A stretch of 64,000 nt of DNA from Bacillus sp. EB106-08-02-XG196 (GTDB taxonomy: Bacteria; Bacillota; Bacilli; Bacillales; Cytobacillaceae). Location of the stretch: assembly GCF_013396335.1 (NCBI RefSeq), contig NZ_JABWSY010000005.1, positions 186,001-250,000 of the forward strand. The letters are read 5' to 3'. The notes beneath the pieces were generated by a model. It was not told the origin of the DNA. It ran no database searches and was given only the letters and a program-made list of their open reading frames with translations. The number at the start of each line of letters is the position of its first letter. The stretch's first letter is position 1. This document shows positions 8,980-18,180 of this stretch, one piece after another. The position numbers and the translations under genes are program-made.

Positions 8980-9482
8980 AACTAGATGACCTTTCACCAG
9001 AGGAAATGAGAGAGTTAGAACGAAATGTATTTTTTGCGACGCTGGAGCAAATTAAGGCTTGGGCACGAAGTAATTCTTTGTGGCCGATGACTTTTGGTCT
9101 GGCTTGTTGTGCGATTGAAATGATGGGTACGGGTGGAGCGAACTATGACCTTGACCGGTTTGGAACTATTTTCCGTACATCGCCAAGGCAATCGGATTGC
9201 ATGATTGTGTCTGGTACGGTTACCAAGAAGATGGCGCCGATTGTTCGCCGTTTGTATGATCAAATGCCAGAGCCGAAATGGGTTATTGCGATGGGATCTT
9301 GCGCAACTGCAGGGGGACCGTATGTGAAGTCTTATGCCGTTGTGAAGGGTGTCGATCAAATCGTCCCTGTTGATGTTTATATCCCTGGATGCCCGCCAAA
9401 CCCGGCCGCATTAATTTATGGTATTAATAAATTAAAGGAAAAGATTCGCTATGAGGCGAAGACTGGGAAGAAGGTGATCTAA
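8970..9482 (+). CDS. nuoB: NADH-quinone oxidoreductase subunit B (cluster N2)
   Basis: 170 residues from ATG 8970, inside the end of nuoA. The four ligands of the terminal Fe-S cluster N2 are visible: the adjacent pair C46-C47 in [12 protein letters not shown]111 in GSCATAGG and C141 in IPGCPPNP. NuoB hands electrons to quinone at the interface with NuoD. It is complete and normal in size. Confidence 0.97.
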   Translation: MDLKLDDLSPEEMRELERNVFFATLEQIKAWARSNSLWPMTFGLACCAIEMMGTGGANYDLDRFGTIFRTSPRQSDCMIVSGTVTKKMAPIVRRLYDQMPEPKWVIAMGSCATAGGPYVKSYAVVKGVDQIVPVDVYIPGCPPNPAALIYGINKLKEKIRYEAKTGKKVI

Positions 9483-9485
9483 CCG

Positions 9486-10952
9486 ATGAGCGGGGAAAAG
9501 GATCTCGATCAATTGAAAAAGGAAGCCGTTGCAAAGGCAAAGGCGGAAGCTTTAGCGAAACGTCAGGCAAAGGCTGCAGGTGAATCTGCTGATGCTCCAA
9601 AGCAGGAGGACAAACCTTCTGAACAAGCGCTAGGTCAGCCAGCGCAAACAGCGGGAACGCCTGCTGAAGATGGTGCGGACCTTGCGAAGAAAAAGGCAGC
9701 GGCAGCAGCGAAGGCGAAAGCGGCAGCACTAGCGAAGAAAAAACGTGAAGGTATTGTAGAGGAAGAAGCTCCTGCTCCGGTTGAAACGACACCAGCTTCA
9801 GCCCAAACGAGCGATGATGGAGACGATCTTGCGAAAAAGAAAGCAGCAGCGGTAGCGAAAGCAAAAGCGGCTGCGGCAGCGAAGCGTAAAGCAATGGAGT
9901 TAGCGGGAGAGTCAGTGCCAGCTGAGGAAACACCTGCGGCTGAAACGACCGATGACGGAGACGACCTTGCTAAGAAGAAGGCAGCAGCGGTAGCGAAAGC
10001 CAAAGCAGCGGCTGCAGCAAAACGTAAAGCGATGGAGTTAGCAGGAGACGCGGCACCAGCTGAGGAAACACCTGCGGCTGAATCGAGCGATGACGGTGAT
10101 GACCTTGCGAAGAAAAAGGCAGCGGCAGTAGCCAAGGCAAAAGCGGCGGCAGCGGCGAAACGTAAGGCAATGGAGCTTGCGGGTGAAGGTGCACCAGCTG
10201 ATGAACCAGCAGGTGATGACGCCAAGGCGAAAGCGGCAGCAGCGGCAAAGGCAAAAGCTGCGGCGGCAGCGAAAGCAAAGGCAGCAGCAGCGGCTAAAGC
10301 CAAAGCAGCTGGTACCGGTGAGGCGGACACTGCGGCGGGCGGCGATGATGAAAAAGCCAAGGCGAAAGCGGCAGCCGTAGCGAAAGCAAAAGCAGCGGCA
10401 GCAGCGAAGGCGAAAGCAAGAGAAGCAGCAAAAGGCGGCGACGTATCGCCAGCCGATACGGCCGAGCAGCCATCACCAAATCAGCCTTTCTTAGATAAAT
10501 ATAGGAAGGTTATTGAAGAAAACTTGGGCGCTGATGTTTTAGAAGATTCTTATATTAATAAATTATCGAAAGACGTTCCAACACTCATTGCGAAGAAAGA
10601 TACATATTTCAAGGTAGCTCAGTTTTTAAAATATAATGAGCTCCTAGGGTTCGATTATCTATCTGAGCTGCATGGAACAGATTTTGTCACACATATGGAA
10701 GTGTATGTTCACTTATTCTCATACAAAAATCGCCAATCCGTGGCGTTGAAAGTAAAGATTGACCGCGATGAACCAACAATCGAGTCCTTGCAGCCAATTT
10801 GGGCAGGTGCTGACTGGCCTGAATGTGAAGCTTATGATTTACTAGGAATTAAGTTTACCGGACATCCGAATTTACATCGGATTATGCTAGGAGAAGATTG
10901 GGTTGGCCATCCACTGCGTAAAGATTATAAACCGTATGATGTGGAGGTGTAA
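9486..10952 (+). CDS. nuoC: NADH-quinone oxidoreductase subunit C with a long Ala/Lys-rich N-terminal extension
   Basis: 488 residues; the conserved NuoC domain (30 kDa subunit) is only about 330-488, with YLSELHGTDF, the ESLQPIWAGADWPECEAYD signature and GHPNLHRIMLGEDW. The first 330 residues are low-complexity, alternating KAKAAAAAK runs with short acidic Pro/Glu linkers, and include three almost identical 46-residue blocks. Some Bacillaceae NuoC proteins are known to carry such tails; this one is long. The tail is histone-H1-like in composition and its role is unknown. It starts 3 bp after nuoB. Confidence 0.93.
   Translation: MSGEKDLDQLKKEAVAKAKAEALAKRQAKAAGESADAPKQEDKPSEQALGQPAQTAGTPAEDGADLAKKKAAAAAKAKAAALAKKKREGIVEEEAPAPVETTPASAQTSDDGDDLAKKKAAAVAKAKAAAAAKRKAMELAGESVPAEETPAAETTDDGDDLAKKKAAAVAKAKAAAAAKRKAMELAGDAAPAEETPAAESSDDGDDLAKKKAAAVAKAKAAAAAKRKAMELAGEGAPADEPAGDDAKAKAAAAAKAKAAAAAKAKAAAAAKAKAAGTGEADTAAGGDDEKAKAKAAAVAKAKAAAAAKAKAREAAKGGDVSPADTAEQPSPNQPFLDKYRKVIEENLGADVLEDSYINKLSKDVPTLIAKKDTYFKVAQFLKYNELLGFDYLSELHGTDFVTHMEVYVHLFSYKNRQSVALKVKIDRDEPTIESLQPIWAGADWPECEAYDLLGIKFTGHPNLHRIMLGEDWVGHPLRKDYKPYDVEV
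9813..10226 (+). repeat. Three in-frame 138-bp tandem repeats inside nuoC
   Basis: Blocks start at 9813, 9951 and 10089 and each encodes DDGDDLAKKKAAAVAKAKAA followed by AAAKRKAMELAG and an acidic linker. Exact 138-bp spacing keeps the frame. Shorter KAKAAAAA repeats follow to about 10430, so copy number could vary between strains. Confidence 0.9.
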
Positions 10953-10955
10953 CCA

Positions 10956-12056
10956 ATGATCAGAACAGAAGAAATGCTGCTTAACGTCGGTCCTCAGCAT
11001 CCTAGTACGCACGGAGTATTCCGGCTTGTCGTCAAAATCGATGGGGAAATCATTACTGAAGCAACCCCTGTCATCGGTTATTTACACCGCGGAACAGAAA
11101 AGCTGGCGGAAGACCTGCAATACACCCAGATTATTCCTTACACGGACCGGATGGACTATTTGTCCGCAATGACAAATAACTATGTCATTTGCCATGCCGT
11201 TGAAACGATGATGGGGATTCAAATTCCTGAACGTGCCGAATACCTTCGTGTCATGGCGATGGAATTAGGGCGTATCGCGAGCCACCTAGTTGCCTGGGGA
11301 ACATACATCCTCGACCTAGGGGCGACAAGTCCGTTCATCTATGCGTTCCGTGACCGTGAAATGATTATCAATATGCTTAACGAATTATCAGGTGCACGCT
11401 TGACCTTTAATTATATGCGTGTGGGCGGGGTAAAGTGGGATGCTCCAGAAGGCTGGGTCGATGGTGTAAGGGAATTTGTTCCTTATTTGCGCGAACAGCT
11501 GAAAGGCTACCATGACCTTGTATCGGGAAATGAAATCTTTTTAGATCGGGTAAAAGGGGTTGGCGTGTATTCAAAAGAAGAAGCCATCAACTATTCACTC
11601 AGCGGTCCAAACCTTCGCAGTACCGGCGTGAAATGGGACCTTCGTAAAGATGAGCCATATTCGATTTACGACCGCTTTGATTTTAACATTGTTACAAGGG
11701 ACGAAGGAGATTGCTTGGCACGCTACCATGTGCGCCTAGATGAAATTGGAGAATCTCTGAAGATCCTTGAGCAGGCCTGCGAACAATTCCCTGCTGAGGG
11801 CGAGATTATGGCCAAAGTGCCAAAAATTATCAAAGCACCAAAAGGGGAAGCTTTTGTAAGAATTGAATCTCCACGCGGAGAAATCGGCTGCTATATCTCC
11901 AGCGACGGTAAAAAAGAACCGTATCGCTTGAAGTTTAGAAGACCATCATTCTATAATCTGCAAATTCTCCCTAAATTATTAGTAGGCGAAAACATTGCAA
12001 ACTTGATTGCGATTTTAGGGGCAGTTGACATTGTCCTTGGGGAGGTGGACGGCTAA
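10956..12056 (+). CDS. nuoD: NADH-quinone oxidoreductase subunit D
   Basis: 366 residues, a short standalone form of the 49 kDa subunit. N-terminal signature NVGPQHPSTHGVFRL; TPVIGYLHRGTEKLAED and YTDRMDYLSAMTNN line the quinone pocket. C-terminal RIESPRGEIGCYISSDGKKE and LAILGAVDIVLGEVDG-type ending are as in the family. It forms the quinone-reduction site with NuoB. The stop overlaps the nuoH start by one base. Confidence 0.97.
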   Translation: MIRTEEMLLNVGPQHPSTHGVFRLVVKIDGEIITEATPVIGYLHRGTEKLAEDLQYTQIIPYTDRMDYLSAMTNNYVICHAVETMMGIQIPERAEYLRVMAMELGRIASHLVAWGTYILDLGATSPFIYAFRDREMIINMLNELSGARLTFNYMRVGGVKWDAPEGWVDGVREFVPYLREQLKGYHDLVSGNEIFLDRVKGVGVYSKEEAINYSLSGPNLRSTGVKWDLRKDEPYSIYDRFDFNIVTRDEGDCLARYHVRLDEIGESLKILEQACEQFPAEGEIMAKVPKIIKAPKGEAFVRIESPRGEIGCYISSDGKKEPYRLKFRRPSFYNLQILPKLLVGENIANLIAILGAVDIVLGEVDG

Positions 12057-13060
12057 TGGTAGAAGAGTTGCTCCAATCAAGTCCAGGCTTGATAAACTTT
12101 GGAATCTTCTTTTTACTCGCAGTTGTCTTACTATTAGTGGTCTTAGGTTTCGTAACCTATGCGATATTAGCAGAGCGAAAGGTTTTAGGTTATATGCAGG
12201 CCCGTCACGGCCCAAACCAGCTCGGCGGTAAGTGGGGATTATTGCAAACCGTAGCCGACGTTCTGAAACTCTTATTAAAAGAAGACGTTATTCCAAAGGC
12301 AGCCGACAGGCCGTTATTTATCATTGCGCCAATCATTGCCTTTACTCCAGCCTTTATGGTCCTCGCGACCATCCCGTTTACGGACAAATTCCAATTTGCC
12401 GATATCGGGGTAGGATTGCTCTATTATATTGCCGTTTCCGGAATGACAATCTTCGGAATGGTTCTCGGCGGCTGGGCGTCCAACAATAAATATGCGCTTC
12501 TTGGGGGCATGCGTGCAGGCGCACAAATGATCTCCTACGAAATTCCGCTGGTTATGTCCGTTTTAGGTGTCATTCTCTTAACGGGAAGCTTGAATTTAAC
12601 GGATATTGTTGTACAGCAGGAGCATGGCTGGTTCATTCTTTATCAGCCAATCGCGTTTATCGTGTTTTTCATTGCGTCGATTGCAGAATTAAACCGGACA
12701 CCATTTGACCTTCCTGAATCAGAGAACGAACTGGTTGCTGGATACTTTGTTGAGTACTCAGGATTCCGCTGGGCATTCTTTATGCTTACAGAATACGTGT
12801 ACATGTTTGCGATGTCATCACTAATCACCGTCATCTTCTTAGGCGGCTGGCTGCCACCGCTCGATATCCTAGGATTTATCCCAGGTGCCGTATGGTTTGC
12901 ACTCAAATTCAGCGTCGTAGTCTTTGTTTACATGTGGTTACGGGCAACAATGCCTCGTTTCCGAATCGACCGATTAATGGAATTCGCGTGGAAAGTGCTA
13001 TTCCCAGTCGCATTAGCAAACATATTCTTAACAGCGCTAATCAAAACATTATTTTTCTAA
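12056..13060 (+). CDS. nuoH: NADH-quinone oxidoreductase subunit H
   Basis: 334 residues, about eight or nine membrane helices. Signatures include AERKVLGYMQARHGPNQLGG near the N-terminus and ELNRTPFDLPESENELVAGY in the middle, an acidic loop near the quinone channel. NuoH joins the quinone site to the proton-pumping arm. The next nuo gene starts only after a 363-bp gap holding a repeat element, unlike the tight joints elsewhere in the operon. Confidence 0.97.
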   Translation: MVEELLQSSPGLINFGIFFLLAVVLLLVVLGFVTYAILAERKVLGYMQARHGPNQLGGKWGLLQTVADVLKLLLKEDVIPKAADRPLFIIAPIIAFTPAFMVLATIPFTDKFQFADIGVGLLYYIAVSGMTIFGMVLGGWASNNKYALLGGMRAGAQMISYEIPLVMSVLGVILLTGSLNLTDIVVQQEHGWFILYQPIAFIVFFIASIAELNRTPFDLPESENELVAGYFVEYSGFRWAFFMLTEYVYMFAMSSLITVIFLGGWLPPLDILGFIPGAVWFALKFSVVVFVYMWLRATMPRFRIDRLMEFAWKVLFPVALANIFLTALIKTLFF

Positions 13061-13074
13061 GACTATTTGAAAAT

Positions 13075-13317
13075 GCTGTGTTAAAGGATACTGTTGATTT
13101 TAGAACCTGTTGATTGGAGCGGAAGGCGCTTGACTCCTCGAAAATGCTATCGCATTTTCTTCGTGCGTGGGCAGATTCGAGGATGTAAATCAAAGTCCTG
13201 CGGGATGAACGAGCTGAGTGAGACCCCGCAGGAGCGAAGCTGTGAGGAGGCTCACGGGCGAGCCCGCGGAAAGCATAGCGCCTGGAGCGCAAATCAACAG
13301 CCTAGTTTAACACAGGC
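13075..13317. repeat. Interspersed repeat (MITE-like) inserted between nuoH and nuoI
   Basis: About 243 bp, bounded by inverted repeats GCTGTGTTAAA (13075) and TTTAACACAG (to about 13315), with an inner pair CTGTTGATT...AATCAACAG. GC-rich core with stretches such as GAGACCCCGCAGGAGCGAAG. A clearly related copy is at 50298-50541. It resembles intergenic repeats common in Bacillaceae genomes; no transposase is present. The remaining 13318-13423 holds only the nuoI leader. Confidence 0.82.
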
Positions 13318-13423
13318 TTTGAAAAAGGAACCTAATGGGGTGTTCGCGACTAGGTGAGCCCATGAAGAATTTTAATAAACGAATTCAGAAAGCAATTTTT
13401 AAAATGAAAAAGGGGTGAAAAAC

Positions 13424-13843
13424 GTGCTTGGATTTACAAAAGGCTTGAAATATACCCTAAAACAGCTAACAAAAGAAAAGGTAACCTATAACTATCCAGA
13501 TGAGCCGCTTCCGCTGCCCGACCGCTTCCGCGGAATTCAAAAGTTCTATCCGGAAAAGTGTATTGTGTGCAATCAATGCATGAACATTTGCCCGACCGAA
13601 TGTATTAATTTAACGGGTAAAAAACATCCGGATCCGACGAAAAAAGGGAAAATCATTGATACTTATGATATTAATTTCGAGATTTGTATCCTATGTGACC
13701 TCTGTACGGAGGTTTGCCCGACCGAAGCGATTGTGATGACCAATAACTTTGAGTTAGCGTCCTACAGCCGTGATATGTTATTTAAAAACCTAGAATGGTT
13801 AGATGAGAACGACGAAAACGTACGGCAGGTGAATAAACCATGA
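13424..13843 (+). CDS. nuoI: NADH-quinone oxidoreductase subunit I (two 4Fe-4S clusters)
   Basis: 139 residues from GTG 13424, preferred over the in-frame GTG at 13415 because AAGGGG lies 8 bp before it and the family start MLGFTKGL results. Two ferredoxin motifs: C46-C49-C52-C56 (CIVCNQCMNICPTEC) and C88-C91-C94-C98 (CILCDLCTEVCPTE), the N6a/N6b clusters passing electrons to NuoB. It overlaps nuoJ by 4 bp. Confidence 0.95.
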   Translation: MLGFTKGLKYTLKQLTKEKVTYNYPDEPLPLPDRFRGIQKFYPEKCIVCNQCMNICPTECINLTGKKHPDPTKKGKIIDTYDINFEICILCDLCTEVCPTEAIVMTNNFELASYSRDMLFKNLEWLDENDENVRQVNKP

Positions 13844-14358
13844 CAATTACAGGCGAGTTTATCGCATTTATGGGCCTCGCCCTTGTCGCCATCATTGGCG
13901 GTGTTCTGTTATTGAACCTTACCAAAGTCGTGCATATGGTCGTTGCCCTCATTTTTACGTTCGTCAGCATTGCCGGTATTTACGTGCTGCTGTCAGCTGA
14001 ATTTGTCGCTGCGGTTCAAATCCTGATTTATTCCGGTGCGATCACGATTATCATGCTATTTGGGATTATGTTAACAAAGCATGATGATGAAGGGGAAACA
14101 ACCACAGGCAAAGGAAGAAAGGTTCTATTATTTCTAGGTGTAATCGGATTTGCAGTGGCTGTCTACATTGGAATCTATGATTTCAACGTAGTACAGGTAC
14201 CAACGGACTTACACGTAGACAATACGATGAAAATTGGGGAAGCCCTTTACTCTAAATGGGTAATCCCGTTTGAATTAACCTCTGTTTTACTATTAGTCGC
14301 ACTTGTCGGAGCGATTGTTCTGGCGAAGAAAGACGAGAAGGAGGGTGACAAGGAATGA
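13840..14358 (+). CDS. nuoJ: NADH-quinone oxidoreductase subunit J
   Basis: 172 residues with five membrane helices. The central signature [20 protein letters not shown] lies on the helix with the pi-bulge thought to gate proton movement. Short charged C-terminus. ATGA overlaps join it to nuoI and nuoK. Confidence 0.95.
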   Translation: MTITGEFIAFMGLALVAIIGGVLLLNLTKVVHMVVALIFTFVSIAGIYVLLSAEFVAAVQILIYSGAITIIMLFGIMLTKHDDEGETTTGKGRKVLLFLGVIGFAVAVYIGIYDFNVVQVPTDLHVDNTMKIGEALYSKWVIPFELTSVLLLVALVGAIVLAKKDEKEGDKE

Positions 14359-14669
14359 GTTCAGTTCCTGCTTCAGCCTTCCTGGCACTCGCACTGATTT
14401 TATTCTGTATCGGCTTATACGGGGCACTGACAAAAAGAAACACCGTCATCGTCCTCATTTCTATCGAACTCATGCTGAATGCCGTCAATATTAACCTGGT
14501 AGCCTTCAGCAAATACGGTGTGGCACCGTCCATCACCGGTCAAATCTTCGCCCTGTTCACGATTAGCGTAGCCGCTGCAGAAGCAGCCGTCGGTCTGGCT
14601 ATTTTGATAGCCCTATACCGCAACCGCAAAACCGTCAACATCGACGATATGGACACAATGAAAAACTAA
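14355..14669 (+). CDS. nuoK: NADH-quinone oxidoreductase subunit K
   Basis: 104 residues, three membrane helices, with the conserved glutamates in [20 protein letters not shown] and [19 protein letters not shown] that belong to the proton channel. Overlaps nuoJ by 4 bp and is followed by a repeat-bearing spacer before nuoL. Confidence 0.96.
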   Translation: MSSVPASAFLALALILFCIGLYGALTKRNTVIVLISIELMLNAVNINLVAFSKYGVAPSITGQIFALFTISVAAAEAAVGLAILIALYRNRKTVNIDDMDTMKN

Positions 14670-14670
14670 A

Positions 14671-14778
14671 CTGCGGTGCCTGTCACCGCAGAAAGACACT
14701 GTCCGTCTCAGGTGGACAAATTGGTAATAATTGGTGTGTTCCCTCGGCGGAGTTTTTGCCCGGGCGGTGACAGGCACC
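14671..14778. repeat. REP-like inverted pair between nuoK and nuoL
   Basis: GGTGCCTGTCACCGC (14675-14689) and its inverse GCGGTGACAGGCACC (14764-14778) flank about 75 bp that also contain ACTGTCCG and GGTGGACA pieces. The left half also forms its own hairpin (CTGCGGTG/CACCGCAG). The same words recur at 37735, 49786, 57142, 59092, 60502 and 62342. Confidence 0.85.
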
Positions 14779-14799
14779 ATTTTTAAAAAGGGGATTGTG

Positions 14800-16665
14800 A
14801 TGATGATGGAAAATGCATGGATCATACCGCTTTTCCCGCTACTTTCGTTTTTGATTCTTCTTCTATTTGGTAAGCGGCTGAAGGATGCTAGTGCGTACGT
14901 CGGTATTCTTGCAACGCTTGCTGCGCTTGTGTATTCGTTGTTGGTGTTGTTCGAGCGGTTCACGGAACCAACGTTTAAGACTTCAACGGAGTGGCTCAGG
15001 ATAGGAGATATTTCTTTAACAGCGGGCTTTGAAGTGAATCAATTGAATGCATTAATGCTTGTAATTGTCTCGCTCGTCAGCTTCCTGGTACATACGTATT
15101 CAAAGGGATATATGCACGGGGATGAGCGGTTTCCAGTATTCTATGCCTATTTAGGACTCTTTACGTTTGCGATGCTTGGACTTGTTATCTCGCCAAACCT
15201 GCTGCAAACTTATATTTTCTGGGAGCTCGTCGGAGTCGGGTCCTTCCTCTTAATCGGATTTTATTTCTACAAAGAAGAAGCGAAGGCTGCGGCAAAAAAG
15301 GCGTTCATTATGACCCGTATCGGAGACGTGGGTCTCTTGATCGGGATGATTTTATTATTCTGGGAAACAAAAAGCTTTGAATACAGTGAGATTTTCGAGG
15401 CTGTTGAGGCTGGTGCTGTATCCACTACCATGATTACTCTTACGGCGATCTTAATCTTCATCGGTGCTGTTGGTAAATCAGGTCAGTTCCCGCTTCACAC
15501 ATGGCTGCCGGACGCAATGGAAGGTCCGACACCTGTTTCCGCCTTAATCCATGCGGCGACAATGGTTGCTGCCGGAGTTTACTTAGTTGCGGCACTGTTT
15601 CCACTGTTCGCAGCGAGTGAAACAGCTCTATTAACCATTGCGATTATCGGTGCGTTTACGGCGATTTTTGCCGCGAGCATCGGTCTTGTACAAACCGATA
15701 TTAAACGTGTTCTAGCCTATTCAACCGTCAGCCAGCTTGGTTACATGATGCTAGCCTTAGGATCTGCCGGCTATGTTGCGGGTGTATTCCACTTAATGAC
15801 ACATGCTTTCTTTAAAGCTTTGCTATTCTTAGCAGCCGGAAGCGTCATTCATGCGGTACACACACAGAACATTGAAGAAATGGGCGGTCTTTGGAAAAAG
15901 CTAAAGCTTACTGCACCATTATTCTTAATCGGAACACTCGCGATCAGCGGTGTACCGTTATTTTCCGGGTTCTTCAGTAAGGACGAGATCCTAATCGCAG
16001 CCTGGGAAGGCGGACATCCAGTTCTGTTCTTACTAGCACTTGCAGCGGCATTCATGACCGCATTCTACATGTTCCGCTTGTTCTTCATGGTTTTTACAGG
16101 AGAAGCGCGAACACAAATGAAAAATGTTCACGAATCACCATCGATGATGACCTTCCCAATGATCGTTCTTGGGGTCTTGGCAATTATTGCTGGTTACGTG
16201 CAGACACCATTCAATCACAATCTTGGTGATTGGCTCGTTGCTGGTAATGAAGCATTAGGCCATAGTCATATCGAAGGTCCAATTTGGATTATGATTGCAG
16301 CAACCGTTGTTTCGTTAGCAGGTATTTACCTTGCTTACCTGATTTACTACAAGCGTTCAATCGCACGCAACTGGCTTTCGGGCAGCGGCGATACGCTGCA
16401 CACCATTCTTACGAACAAATATTACATTGACGAATTCTATCAAATGTCAGTGGTTGCCATTACAAAAGGAATTAGCTACTTCTTACGCTTCATCGATGTC
16501 TTCTTAGTTGAAGGAATCATGAAGGGTGTCGCAGGGATTGTTCATGGCCTTGGAGCAGCAGGTTCGAAGCTGCAAACAGGTCAAACACAAACCTATGTTA
16601 CAGTAGCATTCGTTGGCATGGCACTGCTTGCGGTCATCTTTGTATTAACAGGGGGGTACTTATAA
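14800..16665 (+). CDS. nuoL: NADH-quinone oxidoreductase subunit L
   Basis: 621 residues from ATG 14800 (AAGGGG upstream; three consecutive ATGs, and the open frame further upstream is repeat-derived). About 16 membrane helices; antiporter-like signatures FWELVGVGSFLLIGFYFYKE, SGQFPLHTWLPDAMEGPTPV and LIHAATMVAAGVYL. The largest proton-pumping subunit, with a C-terminal lateral helix region. It is immediately followed by nuoM. Confidence 0.96.
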   Translation: MMMENAWIIPLFPLLSFLILLLFGKRLKDASAYVGILATLAALVYSLLVLFERFTEPTFKTSTEWLRIGDISLTAGFEVNQLNALMLVIVSLVSFLVHTYSKGYMHGDERFPVFYAYLGLFTFAMLGLVISPNLLQTYIFWELVGVGSFLLIGFYFYKEEAKAAAKKAFIMTRIGDVGLLIGMILLFWETKSFEYSEIFEAVEAGAVSTTMITLTAILIFIGAVGKSGQFPLHTWLPDAMEGPTPVSALIHAATMVAAGVYLVAALFPLFAASETALLTIAIIGAFTAIFAASIGLVQTDIKRVLAYSTVSQLGYMMLALGSAGYVAGVFHLMTHAFFKALLFLAAGSVIHAVHTQNIEEMGGLWKKLKLTAPLFLIGTLAISGVPLFSGFFSKDEILIAAWEGGHPVLFLLALAAAFMTAFYMFRLFFMVFTGEARTQMKNVHESPSMMTFPMIVLGVLAIIAGYVQTPFNHNLGDWLVAGNEALGHSHIEGPIWIMIAATVVSLAGIYLAYLIYYKRSIARNWLSGSGDTLHTILTNKYYIDEFYQMSVVAITKGISYFLRFIDVFLVEGIMKGVAGIVHGLGAAGSKLQTGQTQTYVTVAFVGMALLAVIFVLTGGYL

Positions 16666-18174
16666 ATGGATCTTTCTTTCGTTCTATCACTATTAGTATT
16701 CTCCCCGTTACTCGGAATTATTGTTTTAGCCTTCATGCCTAAAACTGAAGAAAAAACCATTAAAATTGTCGGCTTTCTAGCGACACTGCCTGCATTAGGA
16801 ATTGCAGCCGGACTGTATCTTCATTACCTTTGGGGCAAGGATTTAAGTGACTTTAATGTTGTCAAGGAATGGATTACTTTCGGCGGTCTTCAGGGTGCTG
16901 AAGCAGGTTTCTGGAAGGTTAACTATGAACTTGGTGTCAGCGGCTTTTCTATGCTGCTAGTACTCCTAACGGCTGTAGTCGCAACACTCGCAGCGATTGC
17001 CTCCATTTATATTAAAAAAGAATGGAAAGGCTACTTCATGCTGTTCCTGCTGTTAGAAATCGGAATGCTAGGGGTATTTACAGCAGAAAACTTAGTTCTA
17101 TTTTTCTTATTCTTTGAGATTACCTTAATCCCAACCTTCTTCTTAATTGGAAAATGGGGTTATTTTGAAAAAGAAAAAGCAGCCTACAGCTTCCTAATCT
17201 ATAACGGTTTAGGCTCAGCTGTTCTGTTAATCGTGATTATGATTCTGTTTGCGAAAACAGGAACAACCAATATTGAAATGTTAACGCAGCTTATGAATGA
17301 CCCGAACGTTCCATTATCGGGCGATTTAAAACTAGGATTATTGATTGCACTGCTTATCGCTTTCGGCGTTAAGCTGCCAATATTCCCGTTACACAGCTGG
17401 ATGCTTCGCGTTCACGTGCAGGCACCGCCTTCAATCGTTATGATTCACTCTGGTATTCTATTGAAAATCGGTGCGTACGGCTTAATTCGCTTCGGAATGG
17501 GAATTTTCCCGGAGCAGTTTGAAACGTTAGCAGTACTCTTAGCCATCCTTGGAGTAGTAAACCTTCTTTACGGAGCGTTCCTAGCGTTCATTCAAACAGA
17601 TTTTAAAATGGTTTTGGCTTACTCTTCGATCTCACACATGGGAATCGTGCTAATCGGGTTAGCGGCGATGAATGAAGCGGGCGTTCAAGGTGCCATTTTC
17701 CAAGTGGTATCACATGGTTTAATCTCAGCACTATTGTTCTTCTTAGTTGGTGCCTTCTATGAGCGCACAGATACATCATTGATGGAAAACCTTGGCGGGA
17801 TGGCAAAGGGAATGCCAATCGCTTCAGGCTTCCTGCTTGCTGGCGCATTGGCGTCACTCGGTCTACCGGGTATGTCTGGATTCGTAAGTGAATTTATGGC
17901 GTTCTTAGGGCTATTTGAAGAAATGCCATGGATCGCTGCAGTTGGAACGATCGGGATTATCATGACTGCCGTTTATTTATTACGTGCCGTTCTCGGCATT
18001 ACGTACGGCCAAGCACACCGTGAATTTACAGGACTCGTCGACCTCAAAGGCGTCGAATTCGTTCCGGTTCTCGTGCTCATTGGCTTAATTGTCTTAATCG
18101 GAGTAATACCAAGCGTTCTAAGCTCACCGCTTCAAGCCACACTTGAAACGATTATGCTAGGGTTAGGAGGGTGA
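16666..18174 (+). CDS. nuoM: NADH-quinone oxidoreductase subunit M
   Basis: 502 residues, about 14 membrane helices, antiporter-like. Key features: FFEITLIPTFFLIGKWG with the conserved Glu, FGVKLPIFPLHSWMLRVHVQ and VMIHSGILLKIGAYGLIRFG. It starts at the base after the nuoL stop. Confidence 0.97.
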   Translation: MDLSFVLSLLVFSPLLGIIVLAFMPKTEEKTIKIVGFLATLPALGIAAGLYLHYLWGKDLSDFNVVKEWITFGGLQGAEAGFWKVNYELGVSGFSMLLVLLTAVVATLAAIASIYIKKEWKGYFMLFLLLEIGMLGVFTAENLVLFFLFFEITLIPTFFLIGKWGYFEKEKAAYSFLIYNGLGSAVLLIVIMILFAKTGTTNIEMLTQLMNDPNVPLSGDLKLGLLIALLIAFGVKLPIFPLHSWMLRVHVQAPPSIVMIHSGILLKIGAYGLIRFGMGIFPEQFETLAVLLAILGVVNLLYGAFLAFIQTDFKMVLAYSSISHMGIVLIGLAAMNEAGVQGAIFQVVSHGLISALLFFLVGAFYERTDTSLMENLGGMAKGMPIASGFLLAGALASLGLPGMSGFVSEFMAFLGLFEEMPWIAAVGTIGIIMTAVYLLRAVLGITYGQAHREFTGLVDLKGVEFVPVLVLIGLIVLIGVIPSVLSSPLQATLETIMLGLGG

Positions 18175-18180
18175 TGAAGG

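Noticed and set aside
9635..10360. 241-residue minus-strand frame opposite nuoC
   Set aside because: GC-rich Ala/Lys codons leave the reverse strand free of stops; the translation is only Ala/Phe/Ser low complexity.
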